From the NCBI GenBank assembly GCA_012295275.1, contig CM022679.1, forward strand, positions 9,944,669 to 10,008,668: a DNA stretch of 64,000 nt. Reading direction: 5' to 3'. Position 1 is the first letter of the stretch. Every line of letters begins with the position of its first letter. Shown here piece by piece: positions 49,301-61,373 of the stretch. Source of the DNA: Chrysomallon squamiferum. Taxonomy: Eukaryota; Mollusca; Gastropoda; Neomphalida; Peltospiridae. The translations under genes were made by a program, and so were the position numbers. Under the pieces are notes generated by a model. It searched no databases and was not told the DNA's origin. It saw nothing but the letters and a program-made list of their open reading frames with translations.

Positions 49301-50298
49301 TTTATAAACGAAGGTAGAAAAAGAACGGTACTACTTACTAAATATTCATCTTAACTATTTATTAATTTCATAGACTCAGTATCATCAATAACAAAACCAT
49401 AATTGTAATACATATTATTTTCTCGTTATCTTTCTTTTGTTCAATTTCAATAATAAATCGCGAATCCTCAAAAGGATAGTGAATGATAATTAAGGAAATC
49501 GAAATACAAGACTGATTAATCAACATTTATAGTGAGTAAAGAAATTCAACAATATTTAAAACAAAACATGTTCCCTAAAACTATTTAAGAAAGTAAATTA
49601 TATCTGAGCTAACAAACACGGAATAACTAAATTAATAGAAATCAAAAAGCAAGACATACATGTACATGTACATATATATGATTTCTATAAATGATTTCTA
49701 TATATATATGATTTATACAAATTTCTAATTGGTATAATTGTTTCATTAAAGTATTCCTCCCTTGTGGAAACATTTTTAAAGTAAATATAATATATGATTT
49801 ATATAAATGATTTATATAAATGATTTATATAAATGATTTATATATATGATTTATATCAATTTCTAATTGGTATAATTGCTTCATTAAAGTAATCCTCCCT
49901 TGTGGAAAAAAATCTTAATAAATATAATATTTGGTTAACACATGAATTAACAACGTTAAAAATAAATAAATAATACAATAATAAAGTGTACATAAACAAA
50001 AAAATATTTTATAATTAACTTTATTGTACTTGGTTTGATGATATAAGTATTTAAAAATAACAGTTAATACGTTAATTTTCCATATATCGGGGGTATATTA
50101 TTATTATTATTGTTGTTGCTGTTGAAAAGTTATTTAGGCAATAACAGAAACAAATAAATAAATAAATAAATAAATAAATAAAGTCAATGCTTTCAAAACA
50201 TAAATATAAGAGCTAGTGTAAAGATAATATTACTATAATGTCTCGCTTTCCAAGAACCTTATTTTTAATGAAACGTTTAGACTATAGAGGTTTCTAAC
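49301..50298. other. Divergent RPL34-VTI1A spacer
   Basis: AT-rich, with a duplicated 75-bp block (49719-49930), ATTT/TATAAATGA units between its copies and an AAAT microsatellite near 50155-50180. The VTI1A promoter must lie near the right end. Confidence 0.6.
49719..49930. repeat. Duplicated 75-bp block
   Basis: Two copies, about 49719-49795 and 49858-49930, share AATTTCTAATTGGTATAATT, then TTCATTAAAGTA and TCCTCCCTTGTGGAAA. They are separated by tandem ATTTATATAAATG units. The reverse complement (TTTCCACAAGGGAGGA) resembles phrases common in molluscan dispersed repeats. Confidence 0.85.
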
Positions 50299-50739
50299 AT
50301 GGCGAGTATACTAGAATCTTATGAACAGCAATATTCTTCTGTTACTGCCGACATAACTTTTCATATAGGTCAGATTTCAACCAGCCATGGAGGTGAGCAA
50401 TGCTATCTTTAAATTGCTATCCCATAACACATATAACACTTTTAAATTTGAACGATAACCACCAGTATTGGATTACACTGACAAGAGACGAGTACTTAGT
50501 ACTCACTCGAGTCACTGTACTTTTATTCGGAAATGACACTGCGGCTGCTGAAACCGATACCTTCAGTTTCAGTCTTACTTTACCGGTTGACGTTGTTTGT
50601 CGTTTGTATTCACTACAAATGTAACGTACCAAGACCACTTTGTTATGAATAAATTCATAAGGAAGTTAATTAAAATTATTATTTATAAAATAAAAGTTGT
50701 AATCAATAATCATAATCATTTTTTTTTACATATACGCTT

Positions 50740-50822
<83 letters not shown>

Positions 50823-53008
50823 GGCTGTGTGTGTGTGTGTGTATATATGTGACACGGAGAGATATAAAGAATGAGAGTGAGAAAGATCATTATTATTCTA
50901 TTATTTTTAGCGTTCTGGTAATTATATATCTACATTTTCATACATTTTGTATATCAACATCAAATATGGCAAATCATAATCAAGTGGAATATACTAGAAT
51001 TTAATAGTTGTTGTTTTCATAAATAGATCAAAATTCAATGCATTTAGAATAAGTTGATGATGATGTGTGAATTTAAGTAGAATCACAGGTAAGTAAAGAA
51101 TAATATACAGAAATGAACTTTTGAATTTTATTTGTTAAAGGTTAATATTTCAGTACTGAACATTTCATATATTCTTAATTACTAATATTAATACTTTTTT
51201 CTTTTAAATATCTTTTCACCTTTTAAAACAAAATTGTATATATATTTTCAGCTGAAAAAATTACTAACATTCGACAAGCAGACAAACTGTTTGATGAAGC
51301 AACTGAACTGGTGAGAAATAAATTATATATGTATCACTAATTAGTCATTTAGTGTCAGCATACCTCTTTAATCTCCTTGTTTTTTCTTTTTTTTAATGTT
51401 ATTAAATACTTTTTTGACTAACTCAGGCTTTAAAAAGAAGCATAAAATAAAAACTGATTTCTAAAAATGACTCAGATTTTTTTCTCAATGATTATTACCA
51501 TTGTTTAATTTTATTTTCGAATTAATTATTTATTAATAATTGTCATTGAATCTGCATATATTCAAGTCTGAAAAATATAAAATTTATATTGAAATCAGTT
51601 TTATAAAATTCATTTTCTGCTTGTAATATTCTTTTACTAATAAAACTAAAATTAACTGAAGAAATATGAAAGAAAATCTCTAACAATGTATTAAACTTTT
51701 ATGTGTGATATATACAATTTTAAGAAGTAAGTAAATTATTTTTAAATTTTTTTATATGAACTAATTTTCACACTGGCTTGCTACATCAAATGTATGTCAA
51801 TAAAATTTAATGTGTAAATTTATTTTTAATAGCTTGAGCAAATGGAACTGGAGGTGAAGGAATTAGAAGCCAGAGATAGACAGAAATATTCAACACGAGT
51901 GAAGAGTTATAAAACAGAACTGTTAAAACTACAAGCAGACATGGTGAGTTAACAAGACCACTTTACGATATATTATGAATACACTACTTGTGTAAAATGC
52001 ATACATTAAAGAATTTTGGTGTGTAGATGTGTAAATAATGATTTGAAGATACACAATTTGGATAAATAATGTTGAAGTTACACAATTTGGATAAATAATG
52101 TTGAACTGAATTTAAAAGAATAATATCAGTGTATTTATCTTGAAACTGCTAACCACTAAGTTTTTCTTTTACACAATTTCAAACAATTTGTTTAAGATCT
52201 GTTTTCCACCTGTGGAGTTAGGTGGGATAAGATCTGTCTGAGATAACTTATATATTTAAAATTGTAACTTTAAAACAATTTTCTGTCTTTAATGTTAGCT
52301 GAAACACTTTCCTAATATGTTTACATAATGCATCTTTTGTAATTTGATGCAATTTATGTTTTTCAGAAAAAAGCTAGACTTGGCATTGATGCAAACAGAG
52401 ATGAACTGTTTGGTGATGATACTCATGAGTCTGAAGATATGGTAATTTCTTTTCAGATAATAAATAACATCCTAACTGTATCACTAATAATTTGTTTTAA
52501 TCAAAATATTGTAATGTGTTTCATATTTATTTTGATGTCATTAACAGTTTGTATTCCAGTTTTCAAAAACACTGTGATATTAAGTTTCATTAAAATTTTT
52601 TTTTTTCAAATTGGAATTAAAGATATAAATTTAATGAAAAATGGATAATAATTATATCGACTGAATAATTAAATTAATTAAGAACAGCTGTGTTTTGAAT
52701 ATATAAATTATTTTCAGAGAGCTCGTTTGCTAGATAACAGTGAATTGCTGGAACGTACATCACGAAATCTTGAACATGGATATAGAGCAGCAGTAGAAAC
52801 AGGTAAAATATCCAATGTTAAACTTTTGAAAGTTTTAATTAGCATTATCTGTAATAATGTTTAAAGGAACAGATATTTGAAATACATTTTTTTTGTAGTA
52901 GTAGTAGTAGTAGTCACAGTAGTCAAAGTAATTATAGTGGTGGTAGAAGTTGTAATAATAGTAGTATTAGTAGTAGTGGTACTGGAAACAATAACAGTAA
53001 TAGTACTA

Positions 53009-53039
<31 letters not shown>

Positions 53040-54377
53040 ATAAAAACTAAAAAAGAATTATGTGCAAAATATTGATAAAAAAATTGTAGTTTAAATAAAA
53101 TAATTGTATCATTCTTACTGACTTTAATTTTTTATATTAATTATTTTATTTTTTATTTTTTAAATTACCAAGAATAATTTTATAGAAATATATTTAATGT
53201 TTTTTAATTTCTTTTTTTTTTTTTCTTAGAACAAATTGGTGCTCAGATTATGGAAGATCTGCACAGTCAAAGACAGACAATGAGCAGATCAAGACACAGG
53301 GTATGTTAGAACAACAGTGTGTTTTTAAAATGAAAATAATTGTTTTATTTAAGTCATCTGTATCAGTGTTTTGAAGTGAGCAAGGTCCACTGTCTTGAAT
53401 AAATGAGGTTGCATAAATTATTTACTTCATATCAGTACTCTTTGGTATACAATGGCTTTTAAAGTTTTAAATTTTTAATAAAATTTTGAAAAATATTTTT
53501 AAATTTACATTACATTTAAAAATCAAATATGCTGTGGCATGCTGTTAGGAGAAAAAAAAACATCTACCGAGAATATATTTTTGATATTATGCATTAAAAT
53601 GTTGATTTCAGTTGGAGGAGATGAACACAAATCTAGGCAAAAGTTCCAGAGTACTCTCAGGAATGATGAAAAGGTATAAATTTTGGTTGTGTGTTTAATG
53701 TGTACTTTTGATGGTGTAGCCAAACTTTAATGTACTTACAGATAATTTGTTTCTTTTGAAATGCATGTATAATTTTCTTTTTTCTTTAAATCTTTTTATT
53801 TTATTTTATTTTATTTTAGTTTTAGTTTAAATTATTATTTTTTTTATTTTATTTTATTTTATTTTATTTTATTTGTGCTGGAAAATTCCTTATTTTCAGA
53901 TGAGTGTTAAAGTTTTTGTCATTAGCTCATTTTGACTTAGTTCACAGGTAAATGGTAATTTGCACAGGAGTTTGTTGTTTTAATTTTGATAAATTCAAAA
54001 TGTTGAGGGTTCTTTGTAGCATTGTGAATTGACTGATTTAATGTCATCAGTTTTCAAATATAATACCTAGAATTATTATTTTCTAATTTATTATCAAAAT
54101 GCTTTGATTTCTTAATAATTTATTTTACCACATGTTTTTTTTACATTTTTTATATTTATTATTATTATTTTTTTTAACTAACCATTGGGAGGGGAACAAA
54201 ATTCTGTTTGCAGTTTGGTAATGTTTTGTAAGATATATATTTATTTTTATAATATATTTGTTTTGTATTTTCAATTTCAGAATAATCCAGAACAGAGTTT
54301 TAATGGTGGGGATTGGTCTGATCTTACTCATTGTGATATCACTTGCAGTATATTTCACTGTGAGGAAACGTTCTTGA
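50299..54377 (+). CDS. VTI1A: VTI1A: Qb-SNARE of Golgi/endosome transport
   Basis: Eight exons, 50299-50392, 51252-51310, 51833-51943, 52367-52441, 52718-52802, 53230-53300, 53612-53673 and 54281-54377, give 217 aa, the same length as human VTI1A. The N-terminal Habc region (SYEQQYSSVTADIT, LLEQMELEVKELE) is followed by the SNARE motif (about 129-187; AVETEQIGAQIMEDL, NLGKSSRVLSGMMKR). A C-terminal membrane anchor (about 192-212; IIQNRVLMVGIGLILL) and a short basic tail end the protein. The motif NLGKSSR and the IIQNR junction place it with VTI1A rather than VTI1B. It acts in trans-Golgi, endosomal and vacuolar fusion. The zero-layer residue appears to be Q155, where I recall Asp in human VTI1A. 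The ATG sits in ACATGGCGAG, a good start context. Confidence 0.96.
50741..50818. repeat. Long (CT)n microsatellite in VTI1A intron 1
   Basis: About 78 bp of CT dinucleotides followed by a short (GT)n. A serine/leucine-rich frame across it is an artefact. Confidence 0.95.
52043..52100. repeat. 29-bp tandem duplication in VTI1A intron 3
   Basis: 52043-52071 and 52072-52100 are directly adjacent copies with a single mismatch (TTGAAGAT versus TTGAAGTT, then ACACAATTTGGATAAATAA). A partial third copy begins after them. Confidence 0.9.
52894..53040. repeat. Degenerate (AGT)n and (AT)n tracts in VTI1A intron 5
   Basis: AGT/GGT/AAT trinucleotides are followed by about 24 bp of AT dinucleotides. Confidence 0.85.
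53797..53872. repeat. (TTTTA)n pentanucleotide repeats in VTI1A intron 7
   Basis: Two clusters of TTTTA units separated by AT-rich DNA. Confidence 0.85.
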
Positions 54378-54565
54378 CATTGTCTTGTGATATTTGTGCT
54401 GTTGTTGTTTATTATTACCAAGGTCTGGTATGTGGGTATGACAGGAATCCATGACGTTTATTTGACACTAAAAGTTTGGCAGCATCATCAGGAAATGAAT
54501 TACATATCATGGTGTACAAAAAACAAGAGAGAAACAAGTTGGTGTGAACATTTTGACAGTCATTT

Positions 54566-54733
54566 TCTAGAAGAATTACTTTTTAAAACGAAAAAAATAA
54601 AGGTAAAATGTTCTATTTAAATCACATACTCTTTAGATTGGCATAAATTGTCAGTTGTTGTCTAGAAGAATAAGTTTTTAAAACGAAAAAAATGGGTAAA
54701 ATGTTCTATTTAAACCACATACTGTTCAGATTG
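54566..54733. repeat. 75-bp direct duplication after VTI1A
   Basis: Copies at 54566-54640 and 54661-54733 share TCTAGAAGAAT, TTTTTAAAACGAAAAAAAT, GGTAAAATGTTCTATTTAAA and CACATACT. They differ by a few substitutions and a small gap. Confidence 0.9.
54596..54601 (+). promoter_or_regulatory. Candidate polyadenylation signal of VTI1A
   Basis: First AATAAA after the VTI1A stop, about 220 nt downstream. It lies inside the first copy of a duplicated block; the second copy lacks it because its sequence reads AAATGGG there. A later signal may be used instead. Confidence 0.35.
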
Positions 54734-55866
54734 TAAGAAAATGCAAAGTTTATGAACATATTATATCACCAGCATGATTAGAATCCTGTAGTACCTCATG
54801 CTTCAAACACTAACCATTTTAACAGATAGAATCTTGTCATTCTGTTTTAACTGTGTCTTGTGATACGGTTGCACTGTCAAAATTTTCGACTAATCAAACT
54901 CACATCGATTTTTAGCTTTTGACTGTTTTTAAATTGGTTAAAAGAAGATCAGTTATTACCAGTAGTTTTTGACAACTTACATTAACAGGAAGTATAAATT
55001 TACTCAGATTTTTATTTTATTTTTATTTCTTCTTATTATAAACAAGCTTTAGAAGAGACACCCCACCCATGCGCATGCACATTTTGTATGTATAAATGTG
55101 CGTGTGTCATGACTATAAACAATCACATTTATGTGCCAAAGGAAAAAAAGATACAAAGAATGTTTTTTTTATTATTATTATTATTATTATTTTTTTTAAT
55201 CAGCTTTGAATGAATCCTGCTGTTGATTTATCATTAGCTTTTAGATAAAACAATTTCATACTTGTTCCATCAAAATATGGAATGAAAAAAATTAATTAAA
55301 TCAACATTAATAACTATGCAAAGATACAGGCAGGAGTCTAATTATACGCTTTTATTTTATTAATTAATACATGTATTAATGAATTACAAACTGGTAGTAT
55401 GTAAATGCTTCTTAAGATGCAGCTTTCTTCAGTTTGACACAAATGTTCTATCAAACAATAATAATTATGTTTCCTAATTTGGAAAATTCTTATTTTTAAT
55501 TTTTTTTAAATGTAAGAATAAAAAATTAACTGACCGTAATTATTGTTTTTCATTGATGGAACTATTTCTTTATCAAAGGTATCCATTTTTTATGCCATTG
55601 AAAATGTAATGTTCAAAAAATATTTTAATTGTATTTAAATTAATACAATCAGAAATACTAAATTCACAAAATAAATAATTTTGTTATTATTTACAAAATG
55701 TTGGCATAAATACTATTATCACTTCTTTTTTCTGCATTATTTAATTTCAGTGTTATGTTGGAAAAACTAAATTTGGTTAAAAATGTGGGCTGTTGTTGTA
55801 ACTCGTGTGTTTTTGCTTGATGTGATAAACACTGGAAAATATGTAATTTGTAACCACTTAAATCTG

Positions 55867-55960
55867 AAGAGAAAGAAGAAAGAAAGTTTTATTTAATGAT
55901 GCATTCAACATTTTTAATCTAATTATTTGACATTATACATAGAGTTGAAGACCACATACA
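55867..55960 (-). mobile_element. 3' end of a SINE, reverse orientation
   Basis: AAGAAAGAAAGTTTTATTTA, then ATGATGCATTCAACATTT and GAAGACCACATACA, match (with scattered differences) the reverse complement of the SINE tail at about 16395-16433. On the minus strand it ends in a CTTT-type tail. The layout resembles a 3' element I associate with molluscan SINEs (…GAGTGCGTCGTTAAA-like). Confidence 0.6.
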
Positions 55961-58214
55961 AAATGGAATTTGTAGAAGTCACGAAATGTTTGTTTTTTTA
56001 TATTATTCTAAAAATGTATTAGCTTTAGAAAACAGAAAGAAATTACTAATAGATCATTTACTTAATCAGTATATTTTAGTTTGTAATCAAGAAATTAATG
56101 TTTGCTTTACAGGTGCAGTGCTTTTTTCTTTATAATGTAGTTTGTGGAAAATGGCATAAGTTATACAGTTATAAAGTTATATTTATCTATTGGGTATGTG
56201 CAATAATTCAAATCAGTGTCATCTTTTATGTGTCATATTTTATTCATGCAGTGAGTGCAAAAGCATAATTTTATTTTGATGGGAATAATAATAGTTTTTG
56301 TTGTGGGTTTTTTTGATGAATAAAATGAAATAAATTTACAAAATGTGGTTAAAACAACAGTTGGTGATAAGCTTTATAGTCATTGTTGTATGTTTATTTA
56401 CAATAAATAAATTGGTAGACAGATTTTAGGAAATTGATTTTTGTGTTTTAGAAATAATCAAGTCAGGTAATTCTGCTTAGTGCTTTGATAATATTAACTG
56501 TGTAGAGATTTCATATTAATATTCTTTGATTTAATTTATTCTTGAAGGGTCACATTTTTTAAGATGCTTTTAGTTTTTCTTCATTGAATGCTGTTTTTAA
56601 TCTGAAGGACATGTTTTATAAAGACCACACAACTAAGTTTAAAAACAAAAACAAAAGAACTGAGTGCCACAAAAAAGTGTTGGTGATACAAATAAAGATG
56701 CAATTTTGAGCCTTAGTTTCAGCAGACACAAAATTATACGCCAAAATATTACAGTACTTTAGAAATATATTAAAATTTATAAGTATAGGGATTGTTGAAA
56801 TGAATACCAGAAATTATTTACATCTGCAGTATCAAATGTTTAAATATATGTTGTGAATAAATGTTGATGGGTTGATTGAATTAATTGTGGTAATATTTTG
56901 TTCTGTTGTAGTTAAAAATGGATAGGTCTGATTTACTTATATTGAATGTGCTGTATTCTGATGTTGTATTGCATTGTAATTTAAAAATGGTTGCTATGAA
57001 ACTTGTCAGGTAACTTAAATTAGGAAAGATCCCAAAATAACGTTTATTATTAGGCCATTAAAAAGAATAATGAGAGCAAGATAACATGAATGTGATTGTC
57101 ATTGATGATATATATATTTCTTTTGGTATCTGATAATGTAAATACTCATACTTTTACATCACTATGGTTTTTTAATGTTAAAAACACAAATGAAAATAGT
57201 GAAAATTATTAATAAAAATGTATTTTATTTGGTTTTGTGCTTTACACAATGATGTTGTCAGTACTTGTAAGTGCTATCTCAAATAAATCCTTTAGTTTTT
57301 CATTTTATTATTGTTGTTATTATTTTTTTTAATAATTTTTTGTTTGTTATCTGCAAAACATTAGATACATCACTGTAATATATACTTCACATTAAATTTA
57401 AAATACAAATTTGATATATCAAATATTGCTTCTTTTTTTTCTTCTTTTTTCTGTGTTTTCAATACATTTACCATCTAGTCCTTTGAACATGTAATATAGA
57501 CCAGCATGTGAAGAAAATGTAAAGATGACAGTTTGCACATTGATTTATTTGGCTATAATTTGTATGTGGGAAAAATTTTAAACATATATTTTTCTTATGC
57601 ATTATATTTATGTTGTTAAACTGTTGTACAGGTTATGTGGATCAAACACAAATGATATTAAATTATCAAAAAGTATGTGAGTAGTTGTGTTACTTTTTAA
57701 ATATTTTTGTTTTACAGCATTTGTTTATTCAGGAAGATAACATATTGAGCATGAATCAAATTTGTACCATCATCATAGTACACTAGGAATGCTGATCATT
57801 TGAGAATACATGCATAACTTGAATAATTCTGACCATTGTTTCAGAATCTAGGATGAAATTTTTACTTACTAAACAAACAAGGGAAATAGCAAGAAATAAT
57901 TATAAATATACATTTTTATTACATTTGTACAAATCAACATTTGACAATTGCTGATAGAAGGAAAAACATCTGGAATACATATTTTTTTCTTCTTTTTGTT
58001 TTGAAATCCATACCTGGTTGAAATGTATGTGTGTAATAGAAAAATAATTGTCTGAAAATATGGTAAAATGTTTACAAGACTTGCCACGGTTGTGCTTGAT
58101 GATGATATACATCCACAGAATACAACTTTTTGTGTTTTTTTTCCTTTTTTAAGAAAAACTCCAGAACATAAATAAAATTACTGTTATTCCAGCTTGGAGA
58201 AATTTTAAGGTAAG

Positions 58215-58220
58215 TTTATT
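58215..58220 (-). promoter_or_regulatory. Candidate polyadenylation signal of NME5
   Basis: AATAAA on the minus strand about 140 nt after the NME5 stop codon. Confidence 0.4.
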
Positions 58221-58361
58221 CACCTCATTAAAATGTCCCATTATTTTTAAAACTACTTTCACCTTTCATAGTAAAAACCTGTAAAATGTAAAAACAAAGG
58301 ACAGTAAATATGTTGCTTCACTGTCTGTATATATTTAACAATTTTTGTTCTTGATCTAAAT

Positions 58362-60420
58362 TTATTTTGGTTCCTCGACAATTGACTGTGCAATTCGCGG
58401 TTTGTTTGGATTGTTTTCCAACAACCAGTCTGCTAACCATATCTGCAAAATAAAAAATAAAACCATTAAATCATTTCATAAATATAACTGTTTTTTAGAT
58501 AAATAAAATAAAATAAAATGATTAATATATAAACTAATTTAAAATTTAAAGATGACAATATTTTGAATGAAGAAAAGGTTTAACTGAAGAAAATATACAA
58601 TAACAATAATTTTTAACTTTTCATATGCAAAATTTGACTATTTATTTATTCTTTTTTTTTTTTTTTAATTTTTAAAGATGAATATATTTAGTAATATTAG
58701 CAGTATAAATTAATAGTCATTCTTACAACAGGATCGCTTGGTTTTTTCTTGCAGAGATTTGTAAGACCTTTGAGTAAAGTTGGATTTACAGCTTTTGACA
58801 AGTAATCTACTGCAGCTTCTCCAACAGCAACTGGCTCGACCACACCTGAAATATCAGAACATTTGTTTTGTGATAAACTGTTAATTATTACTATGACAAT
58901 TGACAAAAATGTGATGTTGTTGATGGTCATAATTTCATAAATTTATCAAGCTATAATATAATGCATAGAAATCTAGATTGATCGTGCAAAAAAAAAATAA
59001 ATAAAAAAAATTCCAAAACATTAAATATAAAAGCTCTTACAAATTTATTTTTAGGATTCTGAAACATTCTTGGAATAAGCTTTATTTATGATTGTCAAAT
59101 GCTTAATACCCATTTGATGGAAGTAGCAATTGTTACTTTACATAGAAGATGTATATATAAATGCTAAACACTAAAAATAGAATTAATGAGATGAAACATA
59201 CTGTTTGGAAAGAAGAATCGAATTTCTCTTTGAGCTGTAGAAAAACCGTCGCTTCCATGAAGAGCATTTCTTTGATCATCTGTTCCATACAATGATCGCA
59301 GACTGTAAATATATATTTTAAATGTTTAGAAACAACACAGTTTCTAGTCAGTATAATGTTCCAACATGTTTTGTAATATGACAGCGTATTGGTTATTCGG
59401 GGAGAGAGGAGTTGTAATTTAAATTTAATAAAGTAGTAATTTAATAAATGTATATAAATCCCATTAACACTTAGCCAGTTAAGAAAACTTTTTAGACAAA
59501 TGTATGTGTGTTCTAGTGTCATAGCTCCAGTTTTGCAATGGTAAAATGATTTGTAATAGTATTATTTTATTGTCATAGTTTTGGGTAATGATGTACATCC
59601 ATAAATACACTTTAATCATATCATTAAAGTTAAGAATTATCAAAATTAAACTGGATATTTTGAGAAAAGACATATTGTTTTATGGAAGAACCGAGATGGT
59701 GAAAATAACAAAAAATAAAAAATATCTAATATATGCATACCAGTCAGGGTGGGTTTCCCTGGCCTTGAATGTATTTGTTGGCCCAATGAGTTCTCTCCAA
59801 TAGCTAATTGCCTCTTCTCTAGCCAAAACCAGTGCCATAATTGGACCACTACTCATATAGGCAACCAAACTGGGAAAAAATAATTTTCCATAGTGTTCTG
59901 CATAGAAGTCACTGGCTTGTTCTGGTGTTAAATGAACCCTCCTTTTCTGAAAAGAAAAAGAGGAAGAATGCTTAATGTTACAATTTATTTAAAATGCAAG
60001 CATCACATTTAACAAAGCATAAATTTGTAATACTAATATTATAATTTGAAAATAATTCCATTTAAAGGCTATCAAGTATACATCTACATATCTATTTCTA
60101 TCATTAACAAAAATAACATTAAACTAAAAAACGAGAATACTATTTAAACAATGGAAATTACACAAATAAACTTAATAAAGTAGTATTTTATTTAAAATAA
60201 ATATTATACCTTATCATCACGATCATGATCATGTCGAACGATTATTTATTATAGTTGAAAATACATTAATTACCTGTAAAATAGAAAATCCAGCTCTAAG
60301 AACTATGTCCTCAATTTCATCTGACCTGTCAATAATGTCTGGTTTAATGAGGGCTAATGTTCTTTCAACATAAATATGAGGAGGATCCATTTTAATAACG
60401 TCTGTGTTTTCGCCTGTCAT
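58362..60420 (-). CDS. NME5: NME5: ciliary nucleoside diphosphate kinase homologue (radial spoke)
   Basis: Five exons, 60274-60420, 59741-59946, 59202-59302, 58727-58845 and 58362-58442, give 217 aa (human 212). The NDK domain covers about 17-151 with ERTLALIKPDI, MSSGPIMALVLA, AISYWRELIGP and NALHGSD. H133 sits at the position of the phospho-histidine. The C-terminal Dpy-30-like segment (about 160-202; EAAVDYLSKAVNPTLLKGL, DPVIWLADWLL) is diagnostic of NME5. The human protein (RSPH23) is a radial-spoke component needed for motile cilia, with weak or no kinase activity. A second in-frame ATG (MDPPHIYVE) at residue 11 could also serve as the start. An X-box lies 43 bp upstream of the first ATG. 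Confidence 0.96.
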
Positions 60421-60462
60421 GTTTCTTCTTTTATTTTAACACGAACGCCGATTATTAAGCTG

Positions 60463-60475
60463 GTTGCTCAGCAAC
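60463..60475. promoter_or_regulatory. RFX X-box between NME5 and FBF1
   Basis: GTTGCTCAGCAAC is a perfect inverted repeat of the half-site GTTGCT with a 1-bp spacer. It fits the X-box rule GTNRCC-N(0-3)-RGYAAC at most positions. It lies 43 bp upstream of the NME5 ATG in the spacer shared with FBF1. RFX factors drive ciliary genes in animals, and both neighbours are ciliary. Confidence 0.7.
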
Positions 60476-61373
60476 AATGTTTTGGTCTCGAGCAGTCTCG
60501 CCTTCGTGCAGTGTCTCGTTCAATTTCCTAAACCGGTTTCCTATTTGGTTTAGGCATAAATGAGGTTTACTTTCATTAGATAAACCCATACATATAAAAT
60601 AACATTTTAAAAATATTTATTAAATTATTTTCACACGCTCAAAATTATTTTCGATAAATATTCTGTCTGTAAATTAAAAATGAGAAATGAATATGATAGT
60701 TACATATTATCTTATACTAATACTTAATTTAAAACAAATATATATAATAATTATATATATTAAAAACAAAAACAAAAATTAAATAAATAATGTAAATAAA
60801 ACAACAACAAAAAGATTAGCTAGGATTAGCTTACTAATTTCGATTATTAACACTTTAATATTTCTAAGTACATTTCATGTCGGTTTTTGTGCTTATTACA
60901 CTTTTTATTGATAATTACATTCAAGTACGCAGAGTAAACGGAGTACTCTGATTCTTACCGATCGAAGTCAACCGAAAAATATGGCCGATCGTCAGCGTCC
61001 ATGGTCACAAATTTATTAATTCCAGCTGGAATTAAACTTTATGTTATTTATGTATTAAAAGAATCCACATAAATGAAATGAGTATGGAAAATGTAGGTTG
61101 ATATAATTTATTTTGCATGTAATCTTAGCACATAGGATTGAATAGCCAAGTGAGTGATATAAACGGCCAAAATTGTTTTGAACCAAGCAAGTGCGCCCCT
61201 AGTTTAGATCATTTTAATTTGAAAAAACAAAACAAAACAAACCACTCCAACATTTAATGAGGATTACAGGATTTCTAATGCCATTTATACTTAGTAGATA
61301 ATTTAAATATTAATATAATTTCTTTTAAAATTTCTTTTATTGTAATTGTGTTTTTTTATTTATTTATTTTTAG
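60476..61373. other. Divergent NME5-FBF1 spacer and FBF1 5' region
   Basis: Contains the FBF1 promoter and its first exon, which I could not define. Candidate starts are the ATG at 60981 (ATGGCCGATC), the ATG at 61001 followed directly by GTCACA, or a 5' UTR exon ending at a GTGAGT donor at 61151. None gives a secure in-frame join to 61374. Confidence 0.5.
60975..60988 (+). promoter_or_regulatory. YY1-like motif in the FBF1 5' region
   Basis: AAAAATATGGCCGA is identical to the 14-mer at 44474-44487 upstream of SRSF2. The ATGGC core in sense direction near a start is the classic YY1 arrangement. Confidence 0.4.

Larger units (their letters stand above)
54734..58361. other. Convergent VTI1A-NME5 spacer, mostly 3' UTR-like
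   Basis: No coding exon is visible. It probably includes VTI1A 3' UTR at the left and NME5 3' UTR at the right (minus-strand AATAAA at 58215-58220, about 140 nt after the NME5 stop). A SINE tail lies at 55867-55960. Confidence 0.55.

Noticed and set aside
49154-49354. 66-codon plus-strand frame rich in Arg/Lys
   Set aside because: No homology is recognised, and it overlaps the probable RPL34 promoter and TOP start on the other strand.
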